Assembly: GCA_046331465.1 (NCBI GenBank)
Contig: JAXLQV010000004.1
Location: forward strand, 124,001 to 188,000
Direction of reading: 5' to 3'
Length of the DNA stretch: 64,000 nt
Origin: UBA5066 sp046331465
GTDB lineage: Bacteria > Acidobacteriota > Thermoanaerobaculia > UBA5066
The notes under the pieces are model-generated. The model saw nothing but the letters and a program-made list of their open reading frames with translations. It had not been told where the DNA came from and made no database searches. Position numbers and translations under genes: made by a program. Below, piece by piece: positions 36,401 through 44,454 of this stretch. The stretch's first letter is position 1, and each line of letters begins with the position of its first letter.

Positions 36401-37582
36401 GCCGTCGAGAGTCGCGGCGAACCTCGGCGCGCGCGGCGGGAGGGCGAGGAGGCGAGCGAGCTCGAGCCGTTCGGCCCGGAGCGAGAAGCGGAAGTCCTTC
36501 GGATCGGGGCGGACCGTTCCGGAGGCCTCGGCGTGGAGGCGTCCCGCTCCGCTGGCGGCGTCGAGGGCCCCCTTCCGGAGGAGGGGGCCCTCGAGCTCCG
36601 CCGAGAGGTCGATGCGGTCGAAGCTCCGGCCGAGGAGAGTCAGCCCCTCGGCGCGGGCCGTCGCGGTCGCGGAGGGGCGCTCCGCCCCGGCGCCCGAGGC
36701 GACGACGCGCGCGTCGATCTTCCCCGCGAGGCCGAGGCCGGGCGCGAGGCGTTCTGAGAGAGGGCCGAGCGTTCCCTCCGCCGTGAGCGTCGCCGTCCAG
36801 CGGGGCGTGCCGGAGAGGTCGGCGACCTCGGCGAGGAGGTCGGCCGTGAGCCCCGCCTCCTTCGCGACGAGCCGCGCGGTCGCGGAGGCCGTTTCGCCGC
36901 GCGTCCGCCAGCGCGCGGAGAGGAAGGAGCCGCGGAGCGGCTCGTGCCCCGCCGAGGCGACATCGATCCCGTCGAGCGTCAGGGTGCCGCTCGAGGCGAG
37001 CGCGCGGAGGTCGAGGCTCCCCTCGAGCGAGACGTCGCTCACGTCGACGCGCCGCCCGGCCTCTCCCCGGTCGGTCAGCTCGAGACGGCCCTTCGAAAGG
37101 CGCAGGCCGCGGACCTCGACGTCGGGCCGCTCCTTCGGTCCCCGGTCCTCGGACGGCGGAACGACGAACGGGAGGATGAGGCGCCCGTCCGCGCCGAGGG
37201 CGACGCGCACCACGGGCCCCTCGACGAGGGCGCTCTCGACGACCACCCGGCCGCGCAGGAGGGCGCGGAGGGAGAGGTCTGCCCGCGCCCGCGCGACGGA
37301 GATCTCCGTTCCGGCCCGCTCTCCCTTTCCGCGCAGTGAGACGTCGCGCAGCTCGACGGTCCCCGCGAGGAGGTTCCAGCGGACCGAGCCCGTCTCGACG
37401 GCGCCCCCGAGCGCGCGCCCGGCCTCCCGCGCCGCGGCGCGCGCCACCGCGCGCTGCAGGAGCGGGAGGTGGAGGAGCGCGAGGAGGAGCACCAGGAGAC
37501 GGGCGGCGGCGAGCAGCGCCGCGCCTCCCGGCCGCAGGAGGCGGCCGATCCACCGGCGGCGGGGCTTCTCCGTGTCGCTCAT
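33428..37582 (-). CDS. TamB-like translocation/assembly protein (AsmA superfamily)
   Basis: 1384-residue protein anchored by one N-terminal membrane helix (LLAAARLLVLLLALLHL) and spanning the periplasm as a long beta-taco groove, seen as endless short repeats such as LxGxLxG(T)L..AxLDxRxxAxG. The C-terminal TamB domain shows VSSTRGALYFLGSSFDLTRC, DPDLDIVATTTKNDEEITVRI, and ends with FRIRRDLD. TamB-family proteins carry phospholipids between membranes. ATG 37582 is chosen because the KPRRRW-helix topology follows; an in-frame start 60 bases upstream exists. It overlaps the tamA-like gene. Confidence 0.9.
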   Translation of the reverse strand: MSDTEKPRRRWIGRLLRPGGAALLAAARLLVLLLALLHLPLLQRAVARAAAREAGRALGGAVETGSVRWNLLAGTVELRDVSLRGKGERAGTEISVARARADLSLRALLRGRVVVESALVEGPVVRVALGADGRLILPFVVPPSEDRGPKERPDVEVRGLRLSKGRLELTDRGEAGRRVDVSDVSLEGSLDLRALASSGTLTLDGIDVASAGHEPLRGSFLSARWRTRGETASATARLVAKEAGLTADLLAEVADLSGTPRWTATLTAEGTLGPLSERLAPGLGLAGKIDARVVASGAGAERPSATATARAEGLTLLGRSFDRIDLSAELEGPLLRKGALDAASGAGRLHAEASGTVRPDPKDFRFSLRAERLELARLLALPPRAPRFAATLDGTVEGTLARPALEGLVASADLAVRGDRPASGGALAPDGRARVRVDGGVVTVDSVELSERQTRVSLKGTWDEPRGTIEGAVDADSADVGPWLALFGLEGKGALSAHVKGGGPLARPAFEGSLRARALAVSGARIDCVELDATTNGRRFAATNGSISAYDVTAGAEAEGDLPLPGARAPEIDLRLRGVRFRGRPLADVNAHATLGATLDFRLGTADGRVTATATVPPRGGFRAEAQVAHLDLAPFAAFLPPHLADLRGEVTGRFEASRPRSGPLQAKVRIEDAFVAAGGRRFSTSGFEATASGDTVEIASAELHVDDGSFLALSGRGKLDGSVLDGRVRLEVPGLSAFAGLLPPAPEGAAATPFDGRLSGDVRIAGSLGRPNLDGTLRGRDLALLGGALSSFDARLKPGGDGTHSAAIALAGLSWGGYRVEDARLDAVLARDDLAVEGTAFEGRLRVKATGSLAGARPFDATATLDALDLSPFLHASGIPGDVAARTTGRVRAHGTVADLRGVEVDAVLDAFDATHPKWAVHADQPVSVVVSHSRFEVRSLRLSGSGLELEATGGLPFDGPAGGRLSLTSSLDLALLLPFLDVLDRASGRLTARLDVAGSVARPVGTGSVSVENALLDGPDFPTPIEKLTGTVTLEPGEIRSEGISARIGGGTVSVAGAAALSGGKLHRVDVTLRARDLELEAGKDVQVRAGADLAAKGEWPAPAVSGEVRIDDAVYVPSLDASQLLKAFRERGTRKSQASQSAIPPILKDVALDVAVIAREAIHLEGNLGDAELGGNLRVKGTIGAPVVLGSVSSTRGALYFLGSSFDLTRCRLDFSDPLAIDPDLDIVATTTKNDEEITVRIDGKASKAQLLFSSSKGRSQADIVSVLLGGSGGTGSSELSAAAARLAMRGAATPVLGALGARTDLEIVPLPTTPEGEEFLFSVGKDLGGGITATYYKGVSGETTDAFELKWRLSARTRGRVRQNQDGSISGGFRIRRDLD

Positions 37583-37657
37583 CGTGGGTTCCGCGGTGCG
37601 GCGTCCAACGGGGAGCTTAACGTCCGGCACGCTCGCCGGCACCCCGAGGAGAGACGC

Positions 37658-38446
37658 TCAGGGGACCGGCCTCACCTCGGCGACCCACGGCTCGAGCCGT
37701 CGCCCCGTCCGGAGGACGACGGTGTAGCGCGGCACTGCGCCGGAGGGCTTTCCGCCTGCCGTCGCGGCTGCTGTGGTCGCCCCGGCCCCCGCGGGGCGCG
37801 CCTCGCCCGAGGCGAGGGCGTCGAGGAACGCACGCCTTTCGCGCGGGAGCTCGATCTCCTCCACGAGGAGCCGCTCGATCCGCCCCCTCAGGAACGGCGG
37901 CGAGAGCGTCCGGGTCCGGGGATCCCAGCGGCCGAAGCACTCGGCCGCGACGACGGCGCGCACGACGAGGACGCGGTGCCGGTCGGGATGGCGCGCGCGG
38001 AGAGCCGCAGCGTCGAGGGAGGCGTCGACGGGAAGAAGCCTCGAACGCGAGGCGAAGTCTCCCGGCGACTCGGAGTCCGCCCTGCGGGCGTCGGGCCCGT
38101 CGTACTCGAGGGCGAGGAAGGCCTCGCGCGCCGGCTGCCAGGAGTAGAACCCGGAGGCCCTGGGGTCTTCCGCGGGAAGGCGCGTGTCGAAGCCGAGCGC
38201 GGCGAGCTTCTCCTTGTCGAACCAGCCGGGCTCCTTCTGCTGCCACTGGAGCTCGCGGTTCCAGTCGAGCCGGAGAATCGCCCAGCGTCGCCCTTCCCCG
38301 AGAGGCACGAGCCGCAGCTCCCGCTCCGTCAGCACGACCTCGGCCTCCGGCGCGCCGGCGCGGTTCCTCGCCGAGGCGAGGAGGACGAGAAGCGGGGCCC
38401 CGACGGCGACGGCGGCGGCCGCTGCGAGGAGCGGAGCGCGCCTCAC
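37658..38446 (-). CDS. DUF4824 family protein
   Basis: 262-residue membrane-anchored or exported protein with an N-terminal hydrophobic segment. It matches the DUF4824 pattern: VVLTERELRLVPLGEGRRWAILRLDWN, WFDKEKLAALGFD, LEYDGPD, SRLLPVDASLDAAALRARHPDRHRVLVVRAVV and a final VVLRTGRRLEPWVAEVRPV. Its GTG overlaps the stop of the DUF2157 gene (GTGA), so the two act together. Function unknown. Confidence 0.88.
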   Translation of the reverse strand: MRRAPLLAAAAAVAVGAPLLVLLASARNRAGAPEAEVVLTERELRLVPLGEGRRWAILRLDWNRELQWQQKEPGWFDKEKLAALGFDTRLPAEDPRASGFYSWQPAREAFLALEYDGPDARRADSESPGDFASRSRLLPVDASLDAAALRARHPDRHRVLVVRAVVAAECFGRWDPRTRTLSPPFLRGRIERLLVEEIELPRERRAFLDALASGEARPAGAGATTAAATAGGKPSGAVPRYTVVLRTGRRLEPWVAEVRPVP

Positions 38447-39534
38447 GCCGTCGCCCTCCGCGACCGCGCGTGGAAGAGGCGGAGGAGGACGAGGAGCCCG
38501 ACCGCGACGAGCCCGAGGAGGAGGAAGAAGACCCAGCGCGGGAGGGAGGCCCACCACCAGTCGTAGAGCTTCACGTAGAGGAAGACGACGAACGCCCCGG
38601 CGGCCGTGTTCGTCACCTCCGGAAGCGCCGCCCGGACGCCGAGCCACGCCGCGAGCGACGCGAGGACGAAGCCGAGGAGCTGGTAGGCCGCCTCGATCGT
38701 CCCGGGCGAGAGGCCGAGGGCGCTCGCGTTCCCGGCGCGGCCGAGGATCAGGATCGGGACGAAGAGGGCGAGGAGCCCGGACGTCCGGAAGGCGGGCGGG
38801 AAGCCGGGAAGAGCGCGGTGGGTCGCGAACCGCGGCACGGCGAGGAGGAGGGCCCCGGCGGGAAGGAACGCCTCGGGGCGATGCCCGAACGCCTCCCAGA
38901 CGCAGTCGCCCGGCGTGGGACCCGCGAGCGTCCCCGCGAATCCCAGGGCGAAGAGGATCGCCGCGACGAGGAGGAGCCGGAGCCCGTACGCGTAGGCGAG
39001 CGCCCCGCAGAACGCGGCCCACGCGAGGAGCGACGTCGGCGGGAGCGCGACACCGAAGAGCCCGGCGAGGACCGGGAGGCCGATGACGAACGACGCGCCC
39101 GCGAGGAAGCCGAGGAGGAGCGTGACGTAGAGGGTCTTCTCGCGGCGCGCCGCGACCTCCATTGCCGCGACGAGGAGGAGGGGAAGGCCGGCGACGACGC
39201 CCGCCTGGAGCCCGACGGGCATCCCGCCCCAGAACCGGTAGAGGAAGGTGTAGAGCGCCGCGGCCAGGGCGATCGCGCCGAGGAGCGTCGCGACCCGCAT
39301 CCCGGCCGAGAGCCGCTTCTGCCGCTCGCTCCGGTCCACGTCGAACGACGCCCCGAGCCGCTCGAGGAGGCCGGCGTGGTAGCGCTCGACCGCGGAACGC
39401 TGCTCGTCCGGGAGCCGGAGAACCGCCTCCCGCTCGAGAGCGGCGAGCTCCTCGCGGAACGCGCCGATCCGGTCGGCCCGCCGCTGGGCCTCTTCGCGGG
39501 AGGCGGGAGGCGTGCCGGCCGGGAGTGTGTCCAC
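38443..39534 (-). CDS. DUF2157-type polytopic membrane protein
   Basis: 363-residue inner-membrane protein. A soluble N-terminus (about 1-75, with HAGLLERLGASFDVDRSERQKRLSAGMR) precedes about ten transmembrane helices, including LLLAVPRF and the Trp-rich VKLYDWWWASLPRWVFFLLLGL near the end. This is the architecture of DUF2157 proteins that precede DUF4824 genes. GTG 39534 follows AGGAGG. Role unknown; the pair may form an envelope complex. Confidence 0.88.
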   Translation of the reverse strand: MDTLPAGTPPASREEAQRRADRIGAFREELAALEREAVLRLPDEQRSAVERYHAGLLERLGASFDVDRSERQKRLSAGMRVATLLGAIALAAALYTFLYRFWGGMPVGLQAGVVAGLPLLLVAAMEVAARREKTLYVTLLLGFLAGASFVIGLPVLAGLFGVALPPTSLLAWAAFCGALAYAYGLRLLLVAAILFALGFAGTLAGPTPGDCVWEAFGHRPEAFLPAGALLLAVPRFATHRALPGFPPAFRTSGLLALFVPILILGRAGNASALGLSPGTIEAAYQLLGFVLASLAAWLGVRAALPEVTNTAAGAFVVFLYVKLYDWWWASLPRWVFFLLLGLVAVGLLVLLRLFHARSRRATA

Positions 39535-39549
39535 GGCGCCTCCGTCCTC

Positions 39550-40128
39550 CTATTTCGCCGGCTTGCCGCTGGCGGACGACGGGAGCTTCGGGTCGAGCGT
39601 GACCAGGACCGCCTGCCGGTCCCAGTTGTTCGACCCGAAGACGCGGAAGACGAGGACGTACTCGCCCGCCTTCAGCGGGCTCTCCGACTTCAGGACCCAG
39701 GAGCCGCCCTCGGGGACGAGCTCGACGTCGTCGATCTCGCGCGCGTCACCCGAGCCCTTCGCGGGCCCGCCGACGGCCCAGGCGTTCACGCCGATCTTCT
39801 CGAGGCTGTCCCCGACGTACGTCGGGACGAGGCCTCCCCCCTTCGCGCTCACCCGGAGCTTCGTCGGGAGGGGGCGCGCGACCTGCCAGCAGACCGCGTC
39901 GTCCACCTTCATCGCGGCGATGCGGCCTCCGGTCGCCTCGTCGGAGAGCGGGACGGTCTTCTCGCCGTCGAGGAAGAGCTCCACGCAGTGCCCGTGCCGG
40001 TTCACGCAGCGCATGTCGCCCTTGCCGTCGTTCGGCGCGCAGCGCTCCTTCTGCGACTCGGCGAGGAGGAGCGGCGCGGGGAGAACGAGCGCGTAGAGGA
40101 GGAGCGCCGGGAGGATCGCCTTCTTCAT
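39550..40128 (-). CDS. Secreted protein of unknown function
   Basis: 192-residue exported protein. Signal peptide LLLYALVLPAPLLLAES is followed by a Cys-containing region (RCAPNDGKGDMRCVNRHGHCVELF) and a beta-sandwich-like part ending SPLKAGEYVLVFRVFGSNNWDRQAVLVTLDP. The last part resembles a domain with exposed strands for protein or ligand contact. I do not recognise the family. It precedes the DUF2157/DUF4824 pair by only 15 bases and may belong to the same operon. Confidence 0.82.
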   Translation of the reverse strand: MKKAILPALLLYALVLPAPLLLAESQKERCAPNDGKGDMRCVNRHGHCVELFLDGEKTVPLSDEATGGRIAAMKVDDAVCWQVARPLPTKLRVSAKGGGLVPTYVGDSLEKIGVNAWAVGGPAKGSGDAREIDDVELVPEGGSWVLKSESPLKAGEYVLVFRVFGSNNWDRQAVLVTLDPKLPSSASGKPAK

Positions 40129-40213
40129 CTTCGGTCCCTTTCGTCTCCCTATTCTCGCCGCAAGAGGAAGACGACGGGTCCCTGGCGCGAGCCGCGCGCG
40201 CCGGTGGCCGGCC

Positions 40214-40663
40214 TCAGGCCCCGTCGGGGATCTCGGCCTCGACGAGCTTTCCGAGGAGGACGAGCGACTCCTGCCAGCCGAGGTAGCACGCCTCGGGCGG
40301 GATGACGTCGGGGACGCCCTCCTGCGTGATCGTCAGCTCCGTGCCGCAGGAGACCTTCTTCAGCTCCACGGTCACCTGCATCCCGCCCGGGAGATTCGGG
40401 TCGTCGAAGGCGTCCGTGTAGCGGATCCGCTCGCCGGGAACGAGCTCGAGGTAGGTCCCGCCGAAGGAGTGGCTCGAGCCCGTCGAGAAGTTCGTGAACG
40501 ACATCCGGTGGGAGCCCCCCACGCGCGCGTCCATCTGGTGGACCTTTCCTGTGAAGCCGTTCGGCGGGAGCCACTTGGCCATGGCGTCCGGGTCGAGGAA
40601 GGCGCGGTAGACGCGGTCGGGCGAGGCGCGCAGGACGCGGTGGAGGCGGATCGTGTTCGGCAT
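40214..40663 (-). CDS. SRPBCC (AHSA1-like) family protein
   Basis: 149-residue START-fold protein. N-terminal RLHRVLRASPDRVYRAFLDPDAMAKWLPP and C-terminal CYLGWQESLVLLGKLVE are the standard AHSA1 markers. Such proteins bind small hydrophobic ligands and often occur with ArsR regulators; none is adjacent here. It starts 32 bases after the reductase-like gene with AGGAGA upstream. Confidence 0.92.
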   Translation of the reverse strand: MPNTIRLHRVLRASPDRVYRAFLDPDAMAKWLPPNGFTGKVHQMDARVGGSHRMSFTNFSTGSSHSFGGTYLELVPGERIRYTDAFDDPNLPGGMQVTVELKKVSCGTELTITQEGVPDVIPPEACYLGWQESLVLLGKLVEAEIPDGA

Positions 40664-40695
40664 GTCGGGTCTCCTTTCCGTGACGGCGGCCCGCC

Positions 40696-41352
40696 TCAGC
40701 GGCGCGTCCCCTTCTCCAGGATGACGTGGGTCGCGCGCTCCGAGGCGACGTGGCGCGTGCAGGTGAAACCGAGGGAGCGGAGGTCGATGCCCTCGAGCAG
40801 GGGCTCGCCGGAGCCGAGGAGGACCGGGGCGATCGCGAGGTGGAGCTCGTCGACGAGCCCGGCGCGGAGGTACTGGCGGATCGTCGCCGGGCCGCCGCCG
40901 ATGCGGACGTCACTTTCCCCGGCGGCCTCGCGCGCCCTCTCGAGCGCCTCGTGGATCCCGCCCGTCACGAAGTGGAACGTCGTGCCGCCCTCCATGACGA
41001 GCGAGGGGCGCGCGTGGTGCGTCAGGACGAAGACGGGGACGTGGTACGGCGGCTCCTCGCCCCACCACCCCTTCCAGCTCTCGTCGGGCCAGGGGCCGCG
41101 GAGCGGGCCGAACATGTTCCGGCCGAGGATCCAGGCGCCGAGGTTCTCGAAGCCGCGCGCGGCGAAGTCGTCGTCGAGGCCGGTCGTCCCGCCATCGGCG
41201 CCGAGGACCCTCTCGCGGAACGACCTCGTCGGGAAGGCCCAGGCGTGGAGCTGGGCGCCACCGAACCCGAGCGGGTTCTCGAGGCTCTGGTCGGGCCCCG
41301 CCCCGTACCCGTCGATCGAGATCGAAAAGCTCGCCACTTTCAGCTTCGGCAT
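40696..41352 (-). CDS. Dihydrofolate-reductase-like (RibD C-terminal domain) protein
   Basis: 218-residue single-domain reductase-like protein. Diagnostic segments are SFSISIDGYGAGPDQS, GAWILGRNMFGP, VPVFVLTHHARPSLVMEGGTTF, DVRIGGGPATIRQYLRAGLVDELHLAIAPVLLGSG and an LEKG-type end. It probably binds NADPH; its substrate is unknown. ATG 41352 follows GAGGAGG. A perfect palindrome overlapping a TAGTCT -10 box lies 28 bases upstream. Confidence 0.92.
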   Translation of the reverse strand: MPKLKVASFSISIDGYGAGPDQSLENPLGFGGAQLHAWAFPTRSFRERVLGADGGTTGLDDDFAARGFENLGAWILGRNMFGPLRGPWPDESWKGWWGEEPPYHVPVFVLTHHARPSLVMEGGTTFHFVTGGIHEALERAREAAGESDVRIGGGPATIRQYLRAGLVDELHLAIAPVLLGSGEPLLEGIDLRSLGFTCTRHVASERATHVILEKGTRR

Positions 41353-41380
41353 CCGGCCGCCTCCTCTGCGAGACCCATAT

Positions 41381-41399
41381 GTTGAGAGACTATCTCAAC
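41381..41399. promoter_or_regulatory. Perfect palindrome GTTGAGA-GACTA-TCTCAAC
   Basis: Seven-base arms with a 5-base centre, upstream of the reductase/SRPBCC operon. On the minus strand the centre and right arm contain TAGTCT, a TANNNT -10 box, so a repressor bound here would block transcription. The regulator is not visible nearby; the AraC gene to the right is a possible but unproven candidate. Confidence 0.6.
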
Positions 41400-41481
41400 G
41401 GGTCGCGCACGACGAGGTCTGGCGCGACGAGGTCGCCGGGATCCGGGATCTCCGCCTCACGTCCGCGACGAGGCGCCCGAC

Positions 41482-42393
41482 ATGCGTGACGCACGGCGGC
41501 GAGGCGTCCTTCTTGTCTCGGCCTCCTCCGGCGTAGGACGATCGAGGCGGCTGGCGGCGATGCTCCACCTCACGCGCGGCAATTACCTCGGCGCGATCTG
41601 CGCGCGCCGGACCTACGGGCCCGCGCAGGTCGTCGAGACGACCTACGCGTCGGGACAGCGGCTGACCCGGCACGCGCACGGCCACGTCTACCTCGCCGTC
41701 GTGACCGCGGGCGCGCTCCGGGAGCACGCCCACCGCCGCGATCACGAGCTCTCGCGCGGCCAGGTCGTCTTCAACGACTCCGGGGAGGAGCACGAGGACT
41801 TCGTGCTCGCCGAGGGGACGCGCTGCCTCAACCTCGAGCTCCGCCCCGGCTTCCTGCGGGCGCTCGAGGCGGAAGGGTTCCGTCCGAAGGCGCCGCTGCT
41901 CTACTCGGGGCTGGGCGCGGCCATCCCGGCGCTGGGGCGCCTGCAGGCGGCGCTCGCCGATCCCGGCGGCGACCTCGACTTCGAGGAGGCGCTCGTCGAC
42001 CTGCTCCTCGCGGTGAACGCGAGGGAGAAGCGGGCGTCCGCGGGCCGGGCCTGGCTCGCGCGGACGCTCGAGCTCCTTCACGCCAGCTTTCGCGGCGGGG
42101 TTTGCCTCGACCGCGTCGCGGCCGTCGCCGGTCTTCACCGGACCCACCTCTGCCGCGCGTTCCGCGCGGCGACGGGCTGCACGATCGGCGAGTACGTGCG
42201 CCGGCTGCGTGCCGACTTCGCTCACGTGAGACTCCGCGAAGGCGAGCTGCCCCTCGCGACGATCGCCGCCGACTGCGGCTACTCCGACCAGAGCCACATG
42301 ACCCGCGAGCTGAGGCGCCTCTACGGACGCAGCCCGTCCGGGATCCGGCGGCGCCGCGCTAATCCGATTCAAGACCTCGACCGTAGTTCCTGA
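41482..42393 (+). CDS. AraC-family transcriptional regulator
   Basis: 303 residues from ATG 41482, or 277 from ATG 41560, which begins right at the conserved part (MLHLTRGNYLG). The N-terminal cupin-like domain has RHAHGHVYLAVVTAGALREHAH and VVFNDSGEEHED. The C-terminal double helix-turn-helix (about 190-290) contains LDRVAAVAGLHRTHLCRAFRAATG and LATIAADCGYSDQSHMTRELRRLYGRSPSGIRR. It lies 51 bases upstream of the serine hydrolase and may control it. The ligand is unknown. Confidence 0.9.
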   Translation: MRDARRRGVLLVSASSGVGRSRRLAAMLHLTRGNYLGAICARRTYGPAQVVETTYASGQRLTRHAHGHVYLAVVTAGALREHAHRRDHELSRGQVVFNDSGEEHEDFVLAEGTRCLNLELRPGFLRALEAEGFRPKAPLLYSGLGAAIPALGRLQAALADPGGDLDFEEALVDLLLAVNAREKRASAGRAWLARTLELLHASFRGGVCLDRVAAVAGLHRTHLCRAFRAATGCTIGEYVRRLRADFAHVRLREGELPLATIAADCGYSDQSHMTRELRRLYGRSPSGIRRRRANPIQDLDRSS

Positions 42394-42444
42394 CAGTGTG
42401 ACCCTGGGCGGAGGCGCTCGCGCCGGGCCTGCGGGAGGCACGTG

Positions 42445-44250
42445 ATGTACGGTTCCACTCTGAAGACGGCTCGCGCCGCGACGGCGGCGCTCGCGATCGC
42501 GGCGCTGGCCGGCTGCGCCCACGGCGCGCCCGGTGCGCGGGCGGCGAAGGTCCCGGCGGACGGCTTCGTGGTCAGCGGCGAGGTCGGCCGAAGGGTGGAC
42601 GACTTCCTCTCCCGCATGAGCGGCTTCGGGTGGAGCGGCAACGCGCTGCTCGTCGTCGACGGCGCGGTCGTCCTGAAGAAGGGCTACGGGTGGGCCGACC
42701 CCGTCCGGCGCATCCCGTACGGGCCGGCGACCGCCTTCGACATCGGCTCGATGGCGAAGACCTTCACGGCCGTGGCGGTGATCCAGCTGGAGCTGGCGGG
42801 AAGGCTCCGGCTCGAAGACCGGATCGGGCAGTGGCTCCCCGGCGTGCCGCAGGACAAGGAGGCCGTCACCGTCGAGCAGCTGCTCACGCACACGGCCGGA
42901 GTCGCGGCCGACTTCCCCTACGCGGACCCGGGGAGCCAGTACGAGGACGTCGGACGCGACGAGGCGCTGCGGCGGATCCTGTCGCGGCCGCTGAGCTTCG
43001 CGCCCGGCACGCGCTTCGACTACTCGAACTGCGGCTACATCCTGCTCGCCGCCATCGTCGAGCGCGCGAGCGGGCGTCCGTTCCAGGACTACGTCCGCGA
43101 GGCGGTGCTCGGCGCGGCGGGACTCGAGCACACCGGGTTCTGGGGCGACGAACGCTTCCGGAGCGCGGCGGTCGCCGTCGGGACCGACGAGTACGGCGAG
43201 GTCCTGCACGATCCGATGACCCGCTCGCGCACGACCTGGCAGGACCTGGGTGGTGGACAGATGCTCTCCACGCTCGACGACCTGGCGCGCTGGGCAGAGG
43301 GGCTCGCCGGAGGCCGGATCCTGCCGCCCGCGGTGGTGGAGCGGCTCTTCACGGCGAGGGCGTCGGGCCTCCCGGAACGCGACTACGGGTACGGCTGGTT
43401 CGTCCGGAAGACCGAGCGCGGCACGACGCTCGTCGAGCACGGCGGCGACTACCTCGGAACCGGCGCCCAGCTGTCGCTCTATCGCGAGGACCGGGTCCTC
43501 CTCGTCACTTCGACGAACGTGCGGCACGACATGTACCCGACGCGCAACCGCGTCGACAGGGTGATCCCGAAGCTCCTCTTCGGGGGAGATCACCCGGAGC
43601 CCCCGGGCTTCGCGCCGGACGACACCCTTCTGCGCCGGCTCGTCGGCACGTACCGCCTCCCGACGGGCGGTGCGGTCGTCCTGCACGAGCGCGGCGGCCG
43701 GTTCTTCGTCGGTGCGCGGGGACAGGACGCGACGGACCTGCTGCTCCCCGTGCAGAAGCAGGAGCAGGGCGACCGGGCGGCCCTCGGCGAGCGCTGCCGC
43801 CTCGCGTTCGAGGGGATCCGCGATGGCGACCTCGGCGGGCTGGCGGCGATCTCGGGCCGGGGCGGGTCCGGCTTCGCGCGGGCGATCGCGCAGGAGCTCA
43901 CGGGGCTCGGGCTCGGGAAGCTCGTCGCGGTGGAGGTCCTGGGGACTTTCCCGAGCGGGTTCCCCCGTGGCGATCCGCCGGACTACGAGACGACCCTGCT
44001 CGACCTGGAGCTCGAGCGGGGCCGCTCGACCTACGCGGTCCGCTGGGCCAACGTCACGATCGGCGCGACCGAGTTCCCGCGCTTCGCGCTCGCGGCCGAC
44101 GCGGTCGTCCAGCCGCAGGCCGGCGGGGACGTCGTTTCCTGGAACGTCGTCTTCAGCTCGGGCGTCCGGATCACGCCGCAGCTCGAGGGTGAGCGGGCGT
44201 CGGCGCTCGTGCTCCACGCGGGCGGAGGCGAGGTGCGCGCCGTCCGCTGA
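42445..44250 (+). CDS. Serine hydrolase lipoprotein, beta-lactamase/penicillin-binding fold
   Basis: 601 residues from ATG 42445; a GTG directly in front is also possible. GGGAGG lies 6-12 bases upstream. Lipobox ALAGC makes it a lipoprotein. The class C/esterase active site is complete: Ser102-x-x-Lys105 (SMAK), Tyr193-x-Asn195 (YSN) and His332-Gly-Gly in place of KTG. A second region (about 390-601) of unknown type follows. It may act as an esterase, D-aminopeptidase or peptidase. Leucine CTG codons are common, whereas neighbouring genes strongly prefer CTC, which hints at a different origin. Confidence 0.9.
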   Translation: MYGSTLKTARAATAALAIAALAGCAHGAPGARAAKVPADGFVVSGEVGRRVDDFLSRMSGFGWSGNALLVVDGAVVLKKGYGWADPVRRIPYGPATAFDIGSMAKTFTAVAVIQLELAGRLRLEDRIGQWLPGVPQDKEAVTVEQLLTHTAGVAADFPYADPGSQYEDVGRDEALRRILSRPLSFAPGTRFDYSNCGYILLAAIVERASGRPFQDYVREAVLGAAGLEHTGFWGDERFRSAAVAVGTDEYGEVLHDPMTRSRTTWQDLGGGQMLSTLDDLARWAEGLAGGRILPPAVVERLFTARASGLPERDYGYGWFVRKTERGTTLVEHGGDYLGTGAQLSLYREDRVLLVTSTNVRHDMYPTRNRVDRVIPKLLFGGDHPEPPGFAPDDTLLRRLVGTYRLPTGGAVVLHERGGRFFVGARGQDATDLLLPVQKQEQGDRAALGERCRLAFEGIRDGDLGGLAAISGRGGSGFARAIAQELTGLGLGKLVAVEVLGTFPSGFPRGDPPDYETTLLDLELERGRSTYAVRWANVTIGATEFPRFALAADAVVQPQAGGDVVSWNVVFSSGVRITPQLEGERASALVLHAGGGEVRAVR

Positions 44251-44440
44251 CGGCAGGGAGCTCGAGCCGGCTCCTCGATCCGGTGCTCGGCGAAGTCGTC
44301 GGGGGCGCAGGCGACCATGCAGGCCCCGCGGAGGAGAGGCGTCGGGAGCTGGTGGGAGAGAGGGAAGTCCATCTCGACGCTGGGCCTTCGTCTCTCATCC
44401 GGCCCATGAAGCCGGAAATGGCGTCGGCGCGGCGAGCAGA

Positions 44441-44446
44441 TAGAAT
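44441..44446 (+). promoter_or_regulatory. -10 box TAGAAT before the solute-binding protein gene
   Basis: TAGAAT ends 8 bases before the ACG at 44455. This equals the 6-10 base spacing seen at the leaderless genes in this window and is the main support for the unusual start. Confidence 0.45.
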
Positions 44447-44454
44447 CGCGGCCC

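Noticed and set aside
33278..36757. A 1159-codon open frame on the plus strand opposite the tamB-like gene
   Set aside because: Very high GC removes stop codons from other frames. The translation is rich in Arg, Glu and Gly with no domain, signal or repeats, while the minus-strand frame shows clear TamB features.
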